Of a stretch of 5,094 nucleotides of DNA, positions 1 to 5,094 are shown piece by piece. Source of the stretch: an uncultured Oscillospiraceae bacterium (GTDB lineage: Bacteria > Bacillota > Clostridia > Oscillospirales > Oscillospiraceae); NCBI GenBank assembly GCA_905233595.1, contig CAJOFI010000066.1:1-5094 (forward strand). Direction: 5' to 3'. The notes under the pieces are model-generated. The model was not told the origin of the DNA. It worked only from the letters and a program-made list of their open reading frames with translations, and did no database searches. Made by a program: the position numbers and the translations under genes. Each line of letters opens with the position of its first letter. Positions within the stretch are counted from its first letter, which is position 1.

Positions 1-863
1 CCAAAGAAGATATTGATGAGATACTCGCCTATCGCCTTGAGATCGGCTACGGCGGCGGGGACGGGAGCCTCATGCCCTTTTTGGAGGAGGAGAGCACCCG
101 GATGAAGCACGGCCTCTACTGGTGCATCCGCGAGGGGCGGGAGCCGTCTGCGCGCATCCAGGAGCTTGTGCGCAAGAAGGAGGGCTTCTTCGTGGAGACG
201 AAGGGCTTTGACGGCCTCATGCTCGCCCTCGGGCAGGCGCTCTACGGGGACGCGGTGATCCCCACCGGGGCGGACAGGTTCCTCAAAACGCAGTACGAGA
301 AGCGCATGAGCCGCTACTGGGAGCAGTTTAACAACGTGAAAAAAGCGGACGAGCTAAAAGAAGTTGTCGAACCGCTCCGGCAGGAGGAGAAAAAAGAGGC
401 TGAAATCCGCGAAAAGAGCGGGAAGATGACCTATATGGATTATTATGACCGGGCGGAGGAAGCCTTCAACCGGGAGGACTTTGACGCGGCGATCGAGAAC
501 TATACCGAAGCGATCCGGCTCAATTCCGATTTTGCAGATGCCTATTATATGCGCGGGCTGTGCTATCGCCGACAGAGACGGCTTACGGCCGCGCTGGAAG
601 ATTTCAATACAGCGATCAAGCTCGATCCATCAGGCCCGTCCAATTATTTTTATCGTGGGCGCTGCTGCGAGGATCTGGAGCACTATGAGGAAGCCATAGC
701 CGATTACACAAAGGCGATCGAGCTGTTCCCGGAATTTGACAGTGCACTTGAAGAACGCGCCGAGCTATATCGCAAGCTCGGGGAGGATGTGCTTGCAGAT
801 GTGGACGAGGCAACGATAAAGAGAATCTACAGAAGAAGTCCAATTCGCTATTACAATGAGTAA
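1..863 (+). CDS. SIR2-like/TPR protein, C-terminal part (5' end outside window)
   Basis: The reading frame is already open at base 3 and runs without a stop to TAA at 861-863, so the ATG at 72 is probably internal and the gene starts upstream. The first ~80 visible residues (IGYGGGDGSLMPFLEEE, then HGLYWC, then GFDGLMLALGQAL) resemble the C-terminal end of SIR2-like (SIR2_2-type) domains, where a GYGGxDGSLM stretch is followed by a YWC strand. The catalytic Asn/His region would lie off-window, so NAD+ hydrolysis cannot be judged. Counting from the Met at 72, residues ~85-120 are a charged, probably helical linker. TPR units follow at ~123-156, ~157-190 and ~191-224 (for example AIENYTEAIRLNSDFADAYY), with a degenerate fourth at ~225-252. 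No signal peptide or membrane segment is visible. SIR2-TPR fusions include NAD-consuming phage-defence proteins, but a housekeeping or scaffold role is equally open. The TPR assignment is firm; the SIR2 assignment is moderate. Confidence 0.75.
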   Translation, partial: KEDIDEILAYRLEIGYGGGDGSLMPFLEEESTRMKHGLYWCIREGREPSARIQELVRKKEGFFVETKGFDGLMLALGQALYGDAVIPTGADRFLKTQYEKRMSRYWEQFNNVKKADELKEVVEPLRQEEKKEAEIREKSGKMTYMDYYDRAEEAFNREDFDAAIENYTEAIRLNSDFADAYYMRGLCYRRQRRLTAALEDFNTAIKLDPSGPSNYFYRGRCCEDLEHYEEAIADYTKAIELFPEFDSALEERAELYRKLGEDVLADVDEATIKRIYRRSPIRYYNE

Positions 864-879
864 AAGAACACAATAAAAA

Positions 880-907
880 CCCCGGCCTGCATTTTTGCAG
901 GCCGGGG
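880..907. terminator. Bidirectional Rho-independent terminator
   Basis: A perfect 12-bp GC-rich stem (880-891 paired with 896-907) encloses a TTTT loop. It lies between the stop of the plus-strand TPR gene (863) and the stop of minus-strand pyk (926). Read on the minus strand, the stem is followed by GTTTTTATTG from the A-run at 875-879, a good U-tract for ending the pyk transcript. Read on the plus strand, it is followed by CGTTCTTT, a weaker but usable U-rich tail. It therefore probably terminates both convergent genes. Confidence 0.9.
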
Positions 908-925
908 CGTTCTTTAACTTCCTAA

Positions 926-2344
926 TCAGGGGATATTCTCAATGCGGATGACGTTGGTGTTGCCGCTGTGACCGCTGGTGTCGCCGCCGGTCATGACGAT
1001 GGTGTCGCCCGCGCTGAGCTTGAGTACCTTCTTCGCCGCGCGCACGGCGTAGTAGTTGAGAACCTCCATGCTCGGGAACTGCTCCGTCAGCACGGGCAGA
1101 ACGCCCCAGGAGAGGGAGAGCTTGTACCAGGCTTCCTTGCTCGTGGCGAGACCCAGGATCGTGATCGGCGCGCGGAAGCGGGAGACCATGCGCACGGTCA
1201 GACCGCTCAGCGAGGTCACGACGATGGCCTTGGCGTTCAGGTCGATGGCCATGGTGCAGGCTGCGTGGGAGATCGCGTCCACACGGCTGTGGATGGTGAA
1301 GTGCTGGTGGTGGAACTGCTCGGCATAGGCGATGTGCCGCTCGGTCTCCTCGGCGATCTCGCCCATGATGCGGATGGACTCGACCGGGTACTTGCCCGCA
1401 GCGGATTCGCCCGAGAGCATGATGGCGCTGGTGCCGTCATAGACGGCGTTTGCCACGTCGCTGATCTCGGCGCGGGTGGGGCGGGGATTGTTGATCATGC
1501 TCTCGAGCATCTCAGTCGCGGTGATGACGCGCTTGCCCAGCATACGGCACTTGGTAATCAGGTGCTTCTGGATGGCGGGCAGCTCGGTAAACGGAACCTC
1601 CACGCCGAGGTCGCCGCGCGCGACCATGACGCCCTCGCAGGCGGAGCAGATCTCGTCGATGTTGTCCACGCCGTGCTGGTTCTCGATCTTCGCGATCACG
1701 TCGATCCCGTCGCCGCCGTGCTCGTGCAGAAAGCCCTTGAGGTCGAGCAGATCCTGCTTGCAGGAGACGAAGGAGGCTGCCACGAAGTCCACGCCGTTGC
1801 GGATGCCGAAGAGGAGGTCGGCCTTGTCCTGCTCGCTCATGTAAGCCTGGTGCATGACCTTGCCGGGGAAGCTCATGCTCTTGCGGTTGGAGAGCACGCC
1901 GCCCGTGACGACGCGGCAGTGCGCCTCGGTGCCGCCCTCGAGAGACTCCACCTCGAAGATCACAAGGCCGTTGTTGACCAGGATGCGGTCGCCGACCTCG
2001 AGATCGTCAATGAGCCCCGCGTAGCTCACGGAGACAATGCTCTGATCGCCCTCGATCTGGCGGGTGGTGAAGGTGAAGGAGTCGCCGTCGTTCAGGGTGA
2101 TCTTACCGTCCTTGAAGGTGCGGATGCGGTACTCGGGGCCTTTGGTGTCGAGCATGATGGCGATGGGGAGCCTCAGCTCCTCCCGCACGGCCTTGATCAT
2201 GTCGATCTTTTTCTGGTGCTCCTCATGGGTGCCGTGGGAAAAGTTCAGCCGGGCAACGTTCAGACCCGTCAGACACATTTCCCGGAAAATCTCGGGGGAT
2301 TCGCTGGAAGGGCCGATGGTGGCGATGATTTTCGTTTTTCTCAT
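926..2344 (-). CDS. pyk: Pyruvate kinase
   Basis: Cytoplasmic glycolytic enzyme that transfers phosphate from phosphoenolpyruvate to ADP, giving pyruvate and ATP. From the chosen start it has 472 residues, the usual length for the short form, and it lacks the extra C-terminal PEP-utiliser-like domain of Bacillus-type enzymes. It opens with MRKTKIIATIGPSS. Visible active-site features are R32 and the NFSHG loop (34-38), D66-T67 in LDTKGPE, catalytic K219 in the signature IDVIAKIENQHGV, metal ligands E221 and D245 (ARGDLGVE), and T277 in TATEMLESM. E71 in TKGPE matches the residue that marks K+-dependent enzymes. The B domain spans about residues 72-170, and the C-terminal effector-type loop is near 452-462 (TGGDTSGHSGN). 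An ATG two codons upstream (2350) lies only 2 nt from the Shine-Dalgarno sequence, whereas the ATG at 2344 has ideal 8-nt spacing and matches family N-termini. The gene is last in the minus-strand block, after oadB. Confidence 0.97.
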   Translation of the reverse strand: MRKTKIIATIGPSSESPEIFREMCLTGLNVARLNFSHGTHEEHQKKIDMIKAVREELRLPIAIMLDTKGPEYRIRTFKDGKITLNDGDSFTFTTRQIEGDQSIVSVSYAGLIDDLEVGDRILVNNGLVIFEVESLEGGTEAHCRVVTGGVLSNRKSMSFPGKVMHQAYMSEQDKADLLFGIRNGVDFVAASFVSCKQDLLDLKGFLHEHGGDGIDVIAKIENQHGVDNIDEICSACEGVMVARGDLGVEVPFTELPAIQKHLITKCRMLGKRVITATEMLESMINNPRPTRAEISDVANAVYDGTSAIMLSGESAAGKYPVESIRIMGEIAEETERHIAYAEQFHHQHFTIHSRVDAISHAACTMAIDLNAKAIVVTSLSGLTVRMVSRFRAPITILGLATSKEAWYKLSLSWGVLPVLTEQFPSMEVLNYYAVRAAKKVLKLSAGDTIVMTGGDTSGHSGNTNVIRIENIP

Positions 2345-2352
2345 GGGCATGG

Positions 2353-2360
2353 CCTCCTTT
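2353..2360 (-). promoter_or_regulatory. Ribosome binding site of pyk, decides the start
   Basis: On the minus strand the bases read AAAGGAGG, a near-perfect Shine-Dalgarno sequence. It ends 2 nt before the ATG at 2350 and 8 nt before the ATG at 2344, which favours the second ATG as the true start of pyruvate kinase. Confidence 0.85.
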
Positions 2361-2408
2361 TTTATATTGTAGCTGTTAAAGTAGGAACAATAGAAGAGGG
2401 GGACGGCG

Positions 2409-2464
2409 TTTTGAGTCGTGAGTTTTGAGCTTTGAGGAGGAGCGTCTCCTCAGCACTCAAAACT
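2409..2464. repeat. Small heptad-repeat element with central hairpin
   Basis: The element fills part of the 130-bp gap between oadB and pyk. On the plus strand there are four successive 7-bp units ending in TGAG: TTTTGAG, TCGTGAG, TTTTGAG and CTTTGAG (2409-2436). The right flank carries the same units inverted: on the minus strand 2462 to 2449 reads TTTTGAG, TGCTGAG. Between them sits a compact hairpin, GAGGAG-CGT-CTCCTC (2437-2451). The outer arms 2421-2429 and 2456-2464 are perfectly complementary over 9 bp, so the whole unit can fold as one long interrupted stem. No T-run follows on either strand, so it is not a standard intrinsic terminator. It contains no coding sequence. It may attenuate, process or protect the oadB-pyk transcript, or be a dispersed repeat; neither can be decided here. 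Confidence 0.75.
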
Positions 2465-2474
2465 GTTTCTGACG

Positions 2475-3662
2475 TCAGCCTCCGAACACCGCAAGCAGGA
2501 AGCCCGCCGCGACGGCGGAGCCGATGACGCCCGCGACGTTGGGACCCATCGCGTGCATGAGCAGGAAGTTGGAGGGGTTGGCGCGCGCGCCCTCAAGCTG
2601 GCTGACGCGGGCGGCCATCGGCACGGCGGAGACGCCTGCGGAGCCGATGAGCGGATTGATCTTGCCGCCGGAGAGCTTGCACATGAGCTTGCCGAGAAGC
2701 AGGCCGCCCACGGTGGCAAACTCAAAGGCAATGAGACCCAGCACGATGATGAACAGCGTGCGCGGGTTGAGGAAGCGATCCGCCACGGCGGTCGCGCCCA
2801 CGGAGGTGGACAGGAAGATCGTCACGATGTTCATCATGGCGTTCTGCGCGGTGTCGGAGAGGCGGTCGGTGAGGCCGGATTCCTTGAAGAGGTTTCCGAG
2901 CATCAGGCAGCCCAGCAGCGGCGCCACGGAGGGCAGCAGCAGGCAGACGAAGATGGTGACGACGATGGGGAAGAGGATCTTCTGCTTCTTGGAGACGGGG
3001 CGAAGCTGCTCCATCTTGATCTCGCGCTCCTCCTTGGTGGTGATCAGGCGCATCACAGGCGGCTGAATCAGCGGGATGAGCGCCATGTAGGAGTAGGCCG
3101 CGATGGCGATGGGCGCGAGAAAGTCCGGCGCGAGCTTGGAGGTGAGCCAGATAGCGGTGGGGCCATCCGCGCCGCCGATGATGCCGATGGAGGCCGCGAC
3201 GTTGGGGTCAAAGCCGAAAATGCCGATGGCCATCAGAAAGGCCGCGAAGATGCCGAGCTGCGCCGCCGCGCCGAGAAGCAGGGACTTGGGATTGGCGAGC
3301 AGGGGGCCGAAGTCGGTCATGGCGCCGACGCCCATGAAGATGAGCGAGGGGTAGAGCCCGGATTTGACGCCGATGTAGAGGATGTCCAGCAGGCCGCCGT
3401 CGTGGATGATGTCCGTCAGGCGGAGCTGCCCGGCAATGTAGGCGTCCCACAGCTCGGGGTGGTACATCTCGGAGCCGGGGAGATTGGTCAGCAGCATACC
3501 GAAGGCGATGCCCACGAGCAGCAGCGGCTCAAACTTCTTCACGAGACCCAGGTACAAAAGCACACAGGCCACAACGATCATCACGAGCTGGCGCCAACTG
3601 AAGGCCAGCATGTAAAAGCCCGAGGTCTGGGCGAGTCTGCCCAGGGTTTCCATTATACTCAT
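2475..3662 (-). CDS. oadB: Sodium-translocating oxaloacetate decarboxylase, beta subunit
   Basis: Integral membrane subunit that decarboxylates carboxybiotin and uses the free energy to export Na+. At 395 residues it has a usual length for the OadB/GcdB/MmdB family and is rich in hydrophobic segments, with clear examples near 25-60, 103-150, 180-200, 228-255, 302-325 and 372-392. Family hallmarks are present: GGADGPTAIW (163-172) and NPLIGSAGVSAVPMAARV (336-353). The residues known to matter in Klebsiella OadB (D203, Y229, N373, G377, S382, R389) map here at a constant offset of 37: D166, Y192, N336, G340, S345 and R352. All are conserved, so the pump should be functional. The start has AGGAG 6 nt upstream, and this sequence overlaps the stop of the biotin carrier gene, with 10 nt between the two genes, pointing to translational coupling. 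The family is certain; the substrate (oxaloacetate) is inferred from the neighbouring alpha subunit. Confidence 0.96.
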   Translation of the reverse strand: MSIMETLGRLAQTSGFYMLAFSWRQLVMIVVACVLLYLGLVKKFEPLLLVGIAFGMLLTNLPGSEMYHPELWDAYIAGQLRLTDIIHDGGLLDILYIGVKSGLYPSLIFMGVGAMTDFGPLLANPKSLLLGAAAQLGIFAAFLMAIGIFGFDPNVAASIGIIGGADGPTAIWLTSKLAPDFLAPIAIAAYSYMALIPLIQPPVMRLITTKEEREIKMEQLRPVSKKQKILFPIVVTIFVCLLLPSVAPLLGCLMLGNLFKESGLTDRLSDTAQNAMMNIVTIFLSTSVGATAVADRFLNPRTLFIIVLGLIAFEFATVGGLLLGKLMCKLSGGKINPLIGSAGVSAVPMAARVSQLEGARANPSNFLLMHAMGPNVAGVIGSAVAAGFLLAVFGG

Positions 3663-3672
3663 GGGCGGCTCC

Positions 3673-4050
3673 TCAGATTACAAGCAGGGTGTCGCCGGTA
3701 GCGACGACAGCGCCCTTGTCAGCCACGATCTGCTTGACCACGCCGTCGCAGGGGGCGGCGACCTCGTTCTCCATCTTCATGGCCTCGATGATGACGAGCA
3801 CGTCCCCGGCCTTGACGGCCTGACCCACGGAAACCTTCACGTTCAGCACATTCCCGGGCAGGGGCGCATCGACCTTCGTGCCCGCGCTCACGGCAGCGGG
3901 AGCGGCGGGGGCGGCGGCAGGAGCCGCAGCGGGGGCGGCGGGGGCAGCCGGGACGGGCGCCGCAGCGTCGTATTCATCCAGGAGCATCGCCTCGCCGCGC
4001 TGCACCTCGACCTCGTATGTACGACCCTTGAGGGTGATTTTATATTTCAT
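3673..4050 (-). CDS. Biotin carboxyl carrier protein of the Na+-pumping decarboxylase
   Basis: Carrier that takes the carboxyl group from the alpha subunit and delivers it on biotin to OadB. From the chosen start it has 125 residues. Residues 1-25 form a short N-terminal segment (MKYKITLKGRTYEVEV) as in OadA/GcdC/MmdC carriers. Residues ~29-53 are an Ala/Pro-rich flexible linker, and ~58-125 form the biotinyl domain with the attachment motif EAMKME, biotinylated lysine K92. An in-frame ATG eight codons upstream (4074) has no Shine-Dalgarno sequence, and GGAGG (4061-4065) lies between the two ATGs, 10 nt before the ATG at 4050, so the shorter form is preferred. In Klebsiella this domain is fused to the C-terminus of OadA; here it is a separate gene, 134 bp after oadG and just before oadB. 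A gene name such as gcdC or mmdC would be by analogy only. Confidence 0.93.
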   Translation of the reverse strand: MKYKITLKGRTYEVEVQRGEAMLLDEYDAAAPVPAAPAAPAAAPAAAPAAPAAVSAGTKVDAPLPGNVLNVKVSVGQAVKAGDVLVIIEAMKMENEVAAPCDGVVKQIVADKGAVVATGDTLLVI

Positions 4051-4051
4051 T

Positions 4052-4065
4052 GAAACGTTTCCTCC
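4052..4065 (-). promoter_or_regulatory. Ribosome binding site of the biotin carrier gene, overlapping a perfect palindrome
   Basis: GGAGG (minus strand, 4065-4061) is the Shine-Dalgarno sequence that selects the ATG at 4050. The spacer contains the perfect 10-bp palindrome GAAACGTTTC (4052-4061), which has the central CG seen in LacI-family operators. It is shorter than a CcpA cre site. Ribosome-binding use is well supported; any operator function is speculative. Confidence 0.55.
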
Positions 4066-4081
4066 ATAATTCATAAAAAGG

Positions 4082-4193
4082 GAATAACGAATAGAGAATA
4101 GTGAACAGTTAAGGCGTCGCTACGCGACAATTTGAATTCGTCCCCGGAGGGGACACCACAGTATCACTTATCACGAATCACTTTTCACTGTTC
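4082..4193. repeat. Heptad-flanked inverted-repeat element with two hairpins
   Basis: This 112-bp unit fills the gap between oadG and the biotin carrier gene. The left flank has four 7-bp units: GAATAAC, GAATAGA, GAATAGT, GAACAGT (4082-4109). The right flank, read on the minus strand from 4193, has the same kind of units: GAACAGT, GAAAAGT, GATTCGT, GATAAGT (to 4166). The flanks are thus inverted arrays of a GAxxAGT-like heptad, and GAACAGT is identical at 4103-4109 and, inverted, at 4187-4193. The centre holds two perfect hairpins: GTCGC-TAC-GCGAC (4116-4128) and GTCCCC-GGA-GGGGAC (4140-4154), joined by an AT-rich spacer with GAATTC. No open frame or T-tract terminator is present. It resembles a non-coding MITE- or REP-like dispersed repeat. 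Its right end overlaps the 3' end of oadG. Confidence 0.8.
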
Positions 4194-4532
4194 CTTGACT
4201 TCCCGAATCGACAAAAAGCGCAGCTCGTTCAAGGGCGCCTGCATCTCCTCGGCAACGATGGCCATGAGCATGGCGGCGGTGCGGGGGTCGGTGTCGTAGA
4301 GCTTCACCTCGCCCGCAGTGCCGGGCGCCATGGGGCCGGTCTGGCGGATGACGAAGCGCTCACCCCCGGCGTCGGGCGCGGGGATGCTGCCGACGGCCAC
4401 GGGCTTTCTGCGTTTTTCGGCGGCGTCGCCCACGGCGGTCATGATTTTTATGATGCACATGAGCAGCACCAGCGCGAAGAACACCACCAGCATTCCCGTC
4501 AGGGAATAGAGACAAGCATCAAGAAAGCTCAT
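4185..4532 (-). CDS. oadG: Sodium-pump decarboxylase gamma subunit (OadG family)
   Basis: Small membrane anchor that joins the alpha subunit to OadB in the Na+-pumping decarboxylase. At 115 residues it has one transmembrane helix at about 9-31 (SLTGMLVVFFALVLLMCIIK), a basic segment (KRRKP, 40-44), a low-complexity linker, and a conserved-looking soluble tail (VKLYDTDPRTAAMLM, then LNELRFLSIREV) that resembles the gamma subunits of clostridial decarboxylases. The His-rich zinc-binding tail of Klebsiella OadG is absent. The start has GGAGG 8 nt upstream, lying inside the last codons of oadA, and only 3 nt separate the two genes, so translation is probably coupled. The final codons GAA CAG TGA coincide with the outermost heptad of the neighbouring repeat element, so the last two residues and the stop appear to come from that element. 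The family assignment rests on size, topology, tail and position, since OadG proteins are poorly conserved. Confidence 0.88.
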   Translation of the reverse strand: MSFLDACLYSLTGMLVVFFALVLLMCIIKIMTAVGDAAEKRRKPVAVGSIPAPDAGGERFVIRQTGPMAPGTAGEVKLYDTDPRTAAMLMAIVAEEMQAPLNELRFLSIREVKEQ

Positions 4533-4535
4533 GTC

Positions 4536-5094
4536 TTATTCCTCCACAGCCACGATGCTGTACTTGCACACGCGCTCTTCCCGCTCCTTGCGCTCGGCGA
4601 AGAACTTCTCCGCCACCTGGGGGAAGGCGATGTAGCTGAGCACGTCCTCCTCGCAGCGGGCGGTATCGCCCAGCTCGGCGGCGGCCTTCTCGTACACATC
4701 CTTCGGAAGCGTATCGGCGTAGCGACCCTCAATGGGCTTGGTGTCGCCGAGAATCTTTGCGCGCACCTCGGGGTCGATGGGCGCGGGCGTTTTGCCGTAT
4801 TCGCCCCGGCAGTAGGCCTTGATCTCCGCGCCGACGTTCTTGTAGCGCTCCCCGGCGAGGACGTTCTGCACCGCCTGGGTGCCGACAAGCTGGCTGGTCG
4901 GGGTCACGAGCGGGGGATAGCCCATGTCCTTGCGCACGCGCGGGGTCTCCAGCAGCGCCTCGTCAAACTTGTCGAGCGCGCCCAGCATCTTGAGCTGGGA
5001 GAGGAGGTTGGAGAGCATGCCGCCGGGGATCTGATAGGTCAGGCACTGGGTATCGGTGGTGAGGGAGATGGGGTTGAGCGTCCCGTCGGCGAGC
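4536..5094 (-). CDS. oadA: Oxaloacetate decarboxylase alpha subunit, C-terminal part (5' end outside window)
   Basis: Cytoplasmic carboxyltransferase that moves the carboxyl group of oxaloacetate to biotin, releasing pyruvate. The frame stays open from TAA (4536-4538) to the window edge, giving 185 visible residues; the Met at 5018 is internal (context YQIPGGMLSNLLSQLK). The visible part is the conserved C-terminal carboxylase domain shared by OadA, pyruvate carboxylase and the transcarboxylase 5S subunit, with VRKDMGYPPLVTPTSQLVGTQ (phrase shortened here: VTPTSQLVGTQAVQNV) as its hallmark. The TIM-barrel with the metal and catalytic lysine sites lies off-window. The protein ends at SIVAVEE without a biotinyl domain, which is supplied by the separate carrier gene downstream. 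The sequence type argues against methylmalonyl-CoA or glutaconyl-CoA decarboxylase, whose alpha subunits belong to the acyl-CoA carboxylase family. It could also be labelled pyruvate carboxylase subunit B, but the adjacent oadG and oadB favour the decarboxylase. Confidence 0.94.
   Translation of the reverse strand, partial: LADGTLNPISLTTDTQCLTYQIPGGMLSNLLSQLKMLGALDKFDEALLETPRVRKDMGYPPLVTPTSQLVGTQAVQNVLAGERYKNVGAEIKAYCRGEYGKTPAPIDPEVRAKILGDTKPIEGRYADTLPKDVYEKAAAELGDTARCEEDVLSYIAFPQVAEKFFAERKEREERVCKYSIVAVEE

Noticed and set aside
2362..2391. Possible pyk promoter on the minus strand (TTGTTC with TACAAT or ATATAA)
   Set aside because: The spacing to TACAAT is only 13 nt. With ATATAA the spacing is 17 nt, but the transcript would begin inside or at the Shine-Dalgarno sequence. 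Not convincing.
968..2428. 486-codon open frame on the plus strand across pyk
   Set aside because: It is antisense to a clear pyruvate kinase, has a composition rich in His, Asp, Gly and Val typical of the reverse of GC-rich coding sequence, and shows no family motif.
2409..2464. Ordinary intrinsic terminator after oadB
   Set aside because: The hairpin is followed on the minus strand by CGACTCAAAACGCC and not by a T-tract, and the flanking heptads are not explained by a terminator.
2470..2477. TGACGTCA palindrome overlapping the oadB stop codon
   Set aside because: An 8-bp palindrome at a coding end is easily due to chance, and no regulatory context supports it.
2553..3701. 382-codon open frame on the plus strand across oadB
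   Set aside because: It is antisense to oadB. The His/Glu/Gly-rich low-complexity translation has no recognisable domain and reflects codon bias.
3900..3966. Tandem repeat in the carrier gene (GGCGGC-rich stretch)
   Set aside because: It simply encodes the Ala/Pro linker normal for biotin carrier proteins.
4052..4062. CcpA cre site at the carrier gene start
   Set aside because: The cre consensus needs a 14-bp pattern with extra bases around the central CG; this palindrome is too short and lacks the terminal CA.

Overview
The window reads as chromosomal DNA of an anaerobic, fairly GC-rich Firmicute, most likely a gut Clostridium-class member of the Oscillospiraceae/Ruminococcaceae type. This is inferred from strong AGGAGG-type ribosome binding sites, a sodium-pumping decarboxylase operon of the clostridial kind with a separate biotin carrier gene, and the style of the proteins. 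No rRNA or other marker gene is present to prove the taxonomy.

Layout. (1) The left end, 1-863 on the plus strand, is the 3' part of a gene whose protein joins what looks like the C-terminal end of a SIR2-like domain to a charged linker and three to four tetratricopeptide repeats; its start lies outside the window. (2) A strong bidirectional hairpin terminator at 880-907 separates it from a convergent minus-strand block. (3) Reading right to left, the minus-strand block is: the 3' part of oadA (carboxyltransferase alpha subunit, cut by the right window edge), oadG (small membrane anchor), a 112-bp repeat element, a biotin carrier protein gene, oadB (membrane Na+ pump), a second smaller repeat element, and pyk (pyruvate kinase).

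How the genes work together. OadA moves the carboxyl group of oxaloacetate onto biotin on the carrier protein. OadB decarboxylates carboxybiotin and exports Na+, and OadG assembles the complex. The product is pyruvate, which is also the product of pyruvate kinase encoded next in the same direction, so the block is a pyruvate-forming node at the PEP/oxaloacetate junction that yields both ATP and a sodium gradient. OadA-oadG and carrier-oadB are tightly spaced, with Shine-Dalgarno sequences overlapping or abutting the preceding stop codons, which suggests translational coupling.

The least ordinary feature is a pair of intergenic elements, at about 4082-4193 and 2409-2464. They share an architecture and not a sequence: arrays of 7-bp repeats in inverted orientation on both flanks, enclosing one or two compact GC-rich hairpins. 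The larger one supplies the last two codons and the stop codon of oadG. All remaining long open frames in the window are shadows of these genes, and no stretch above 300 bases lacks a gene.
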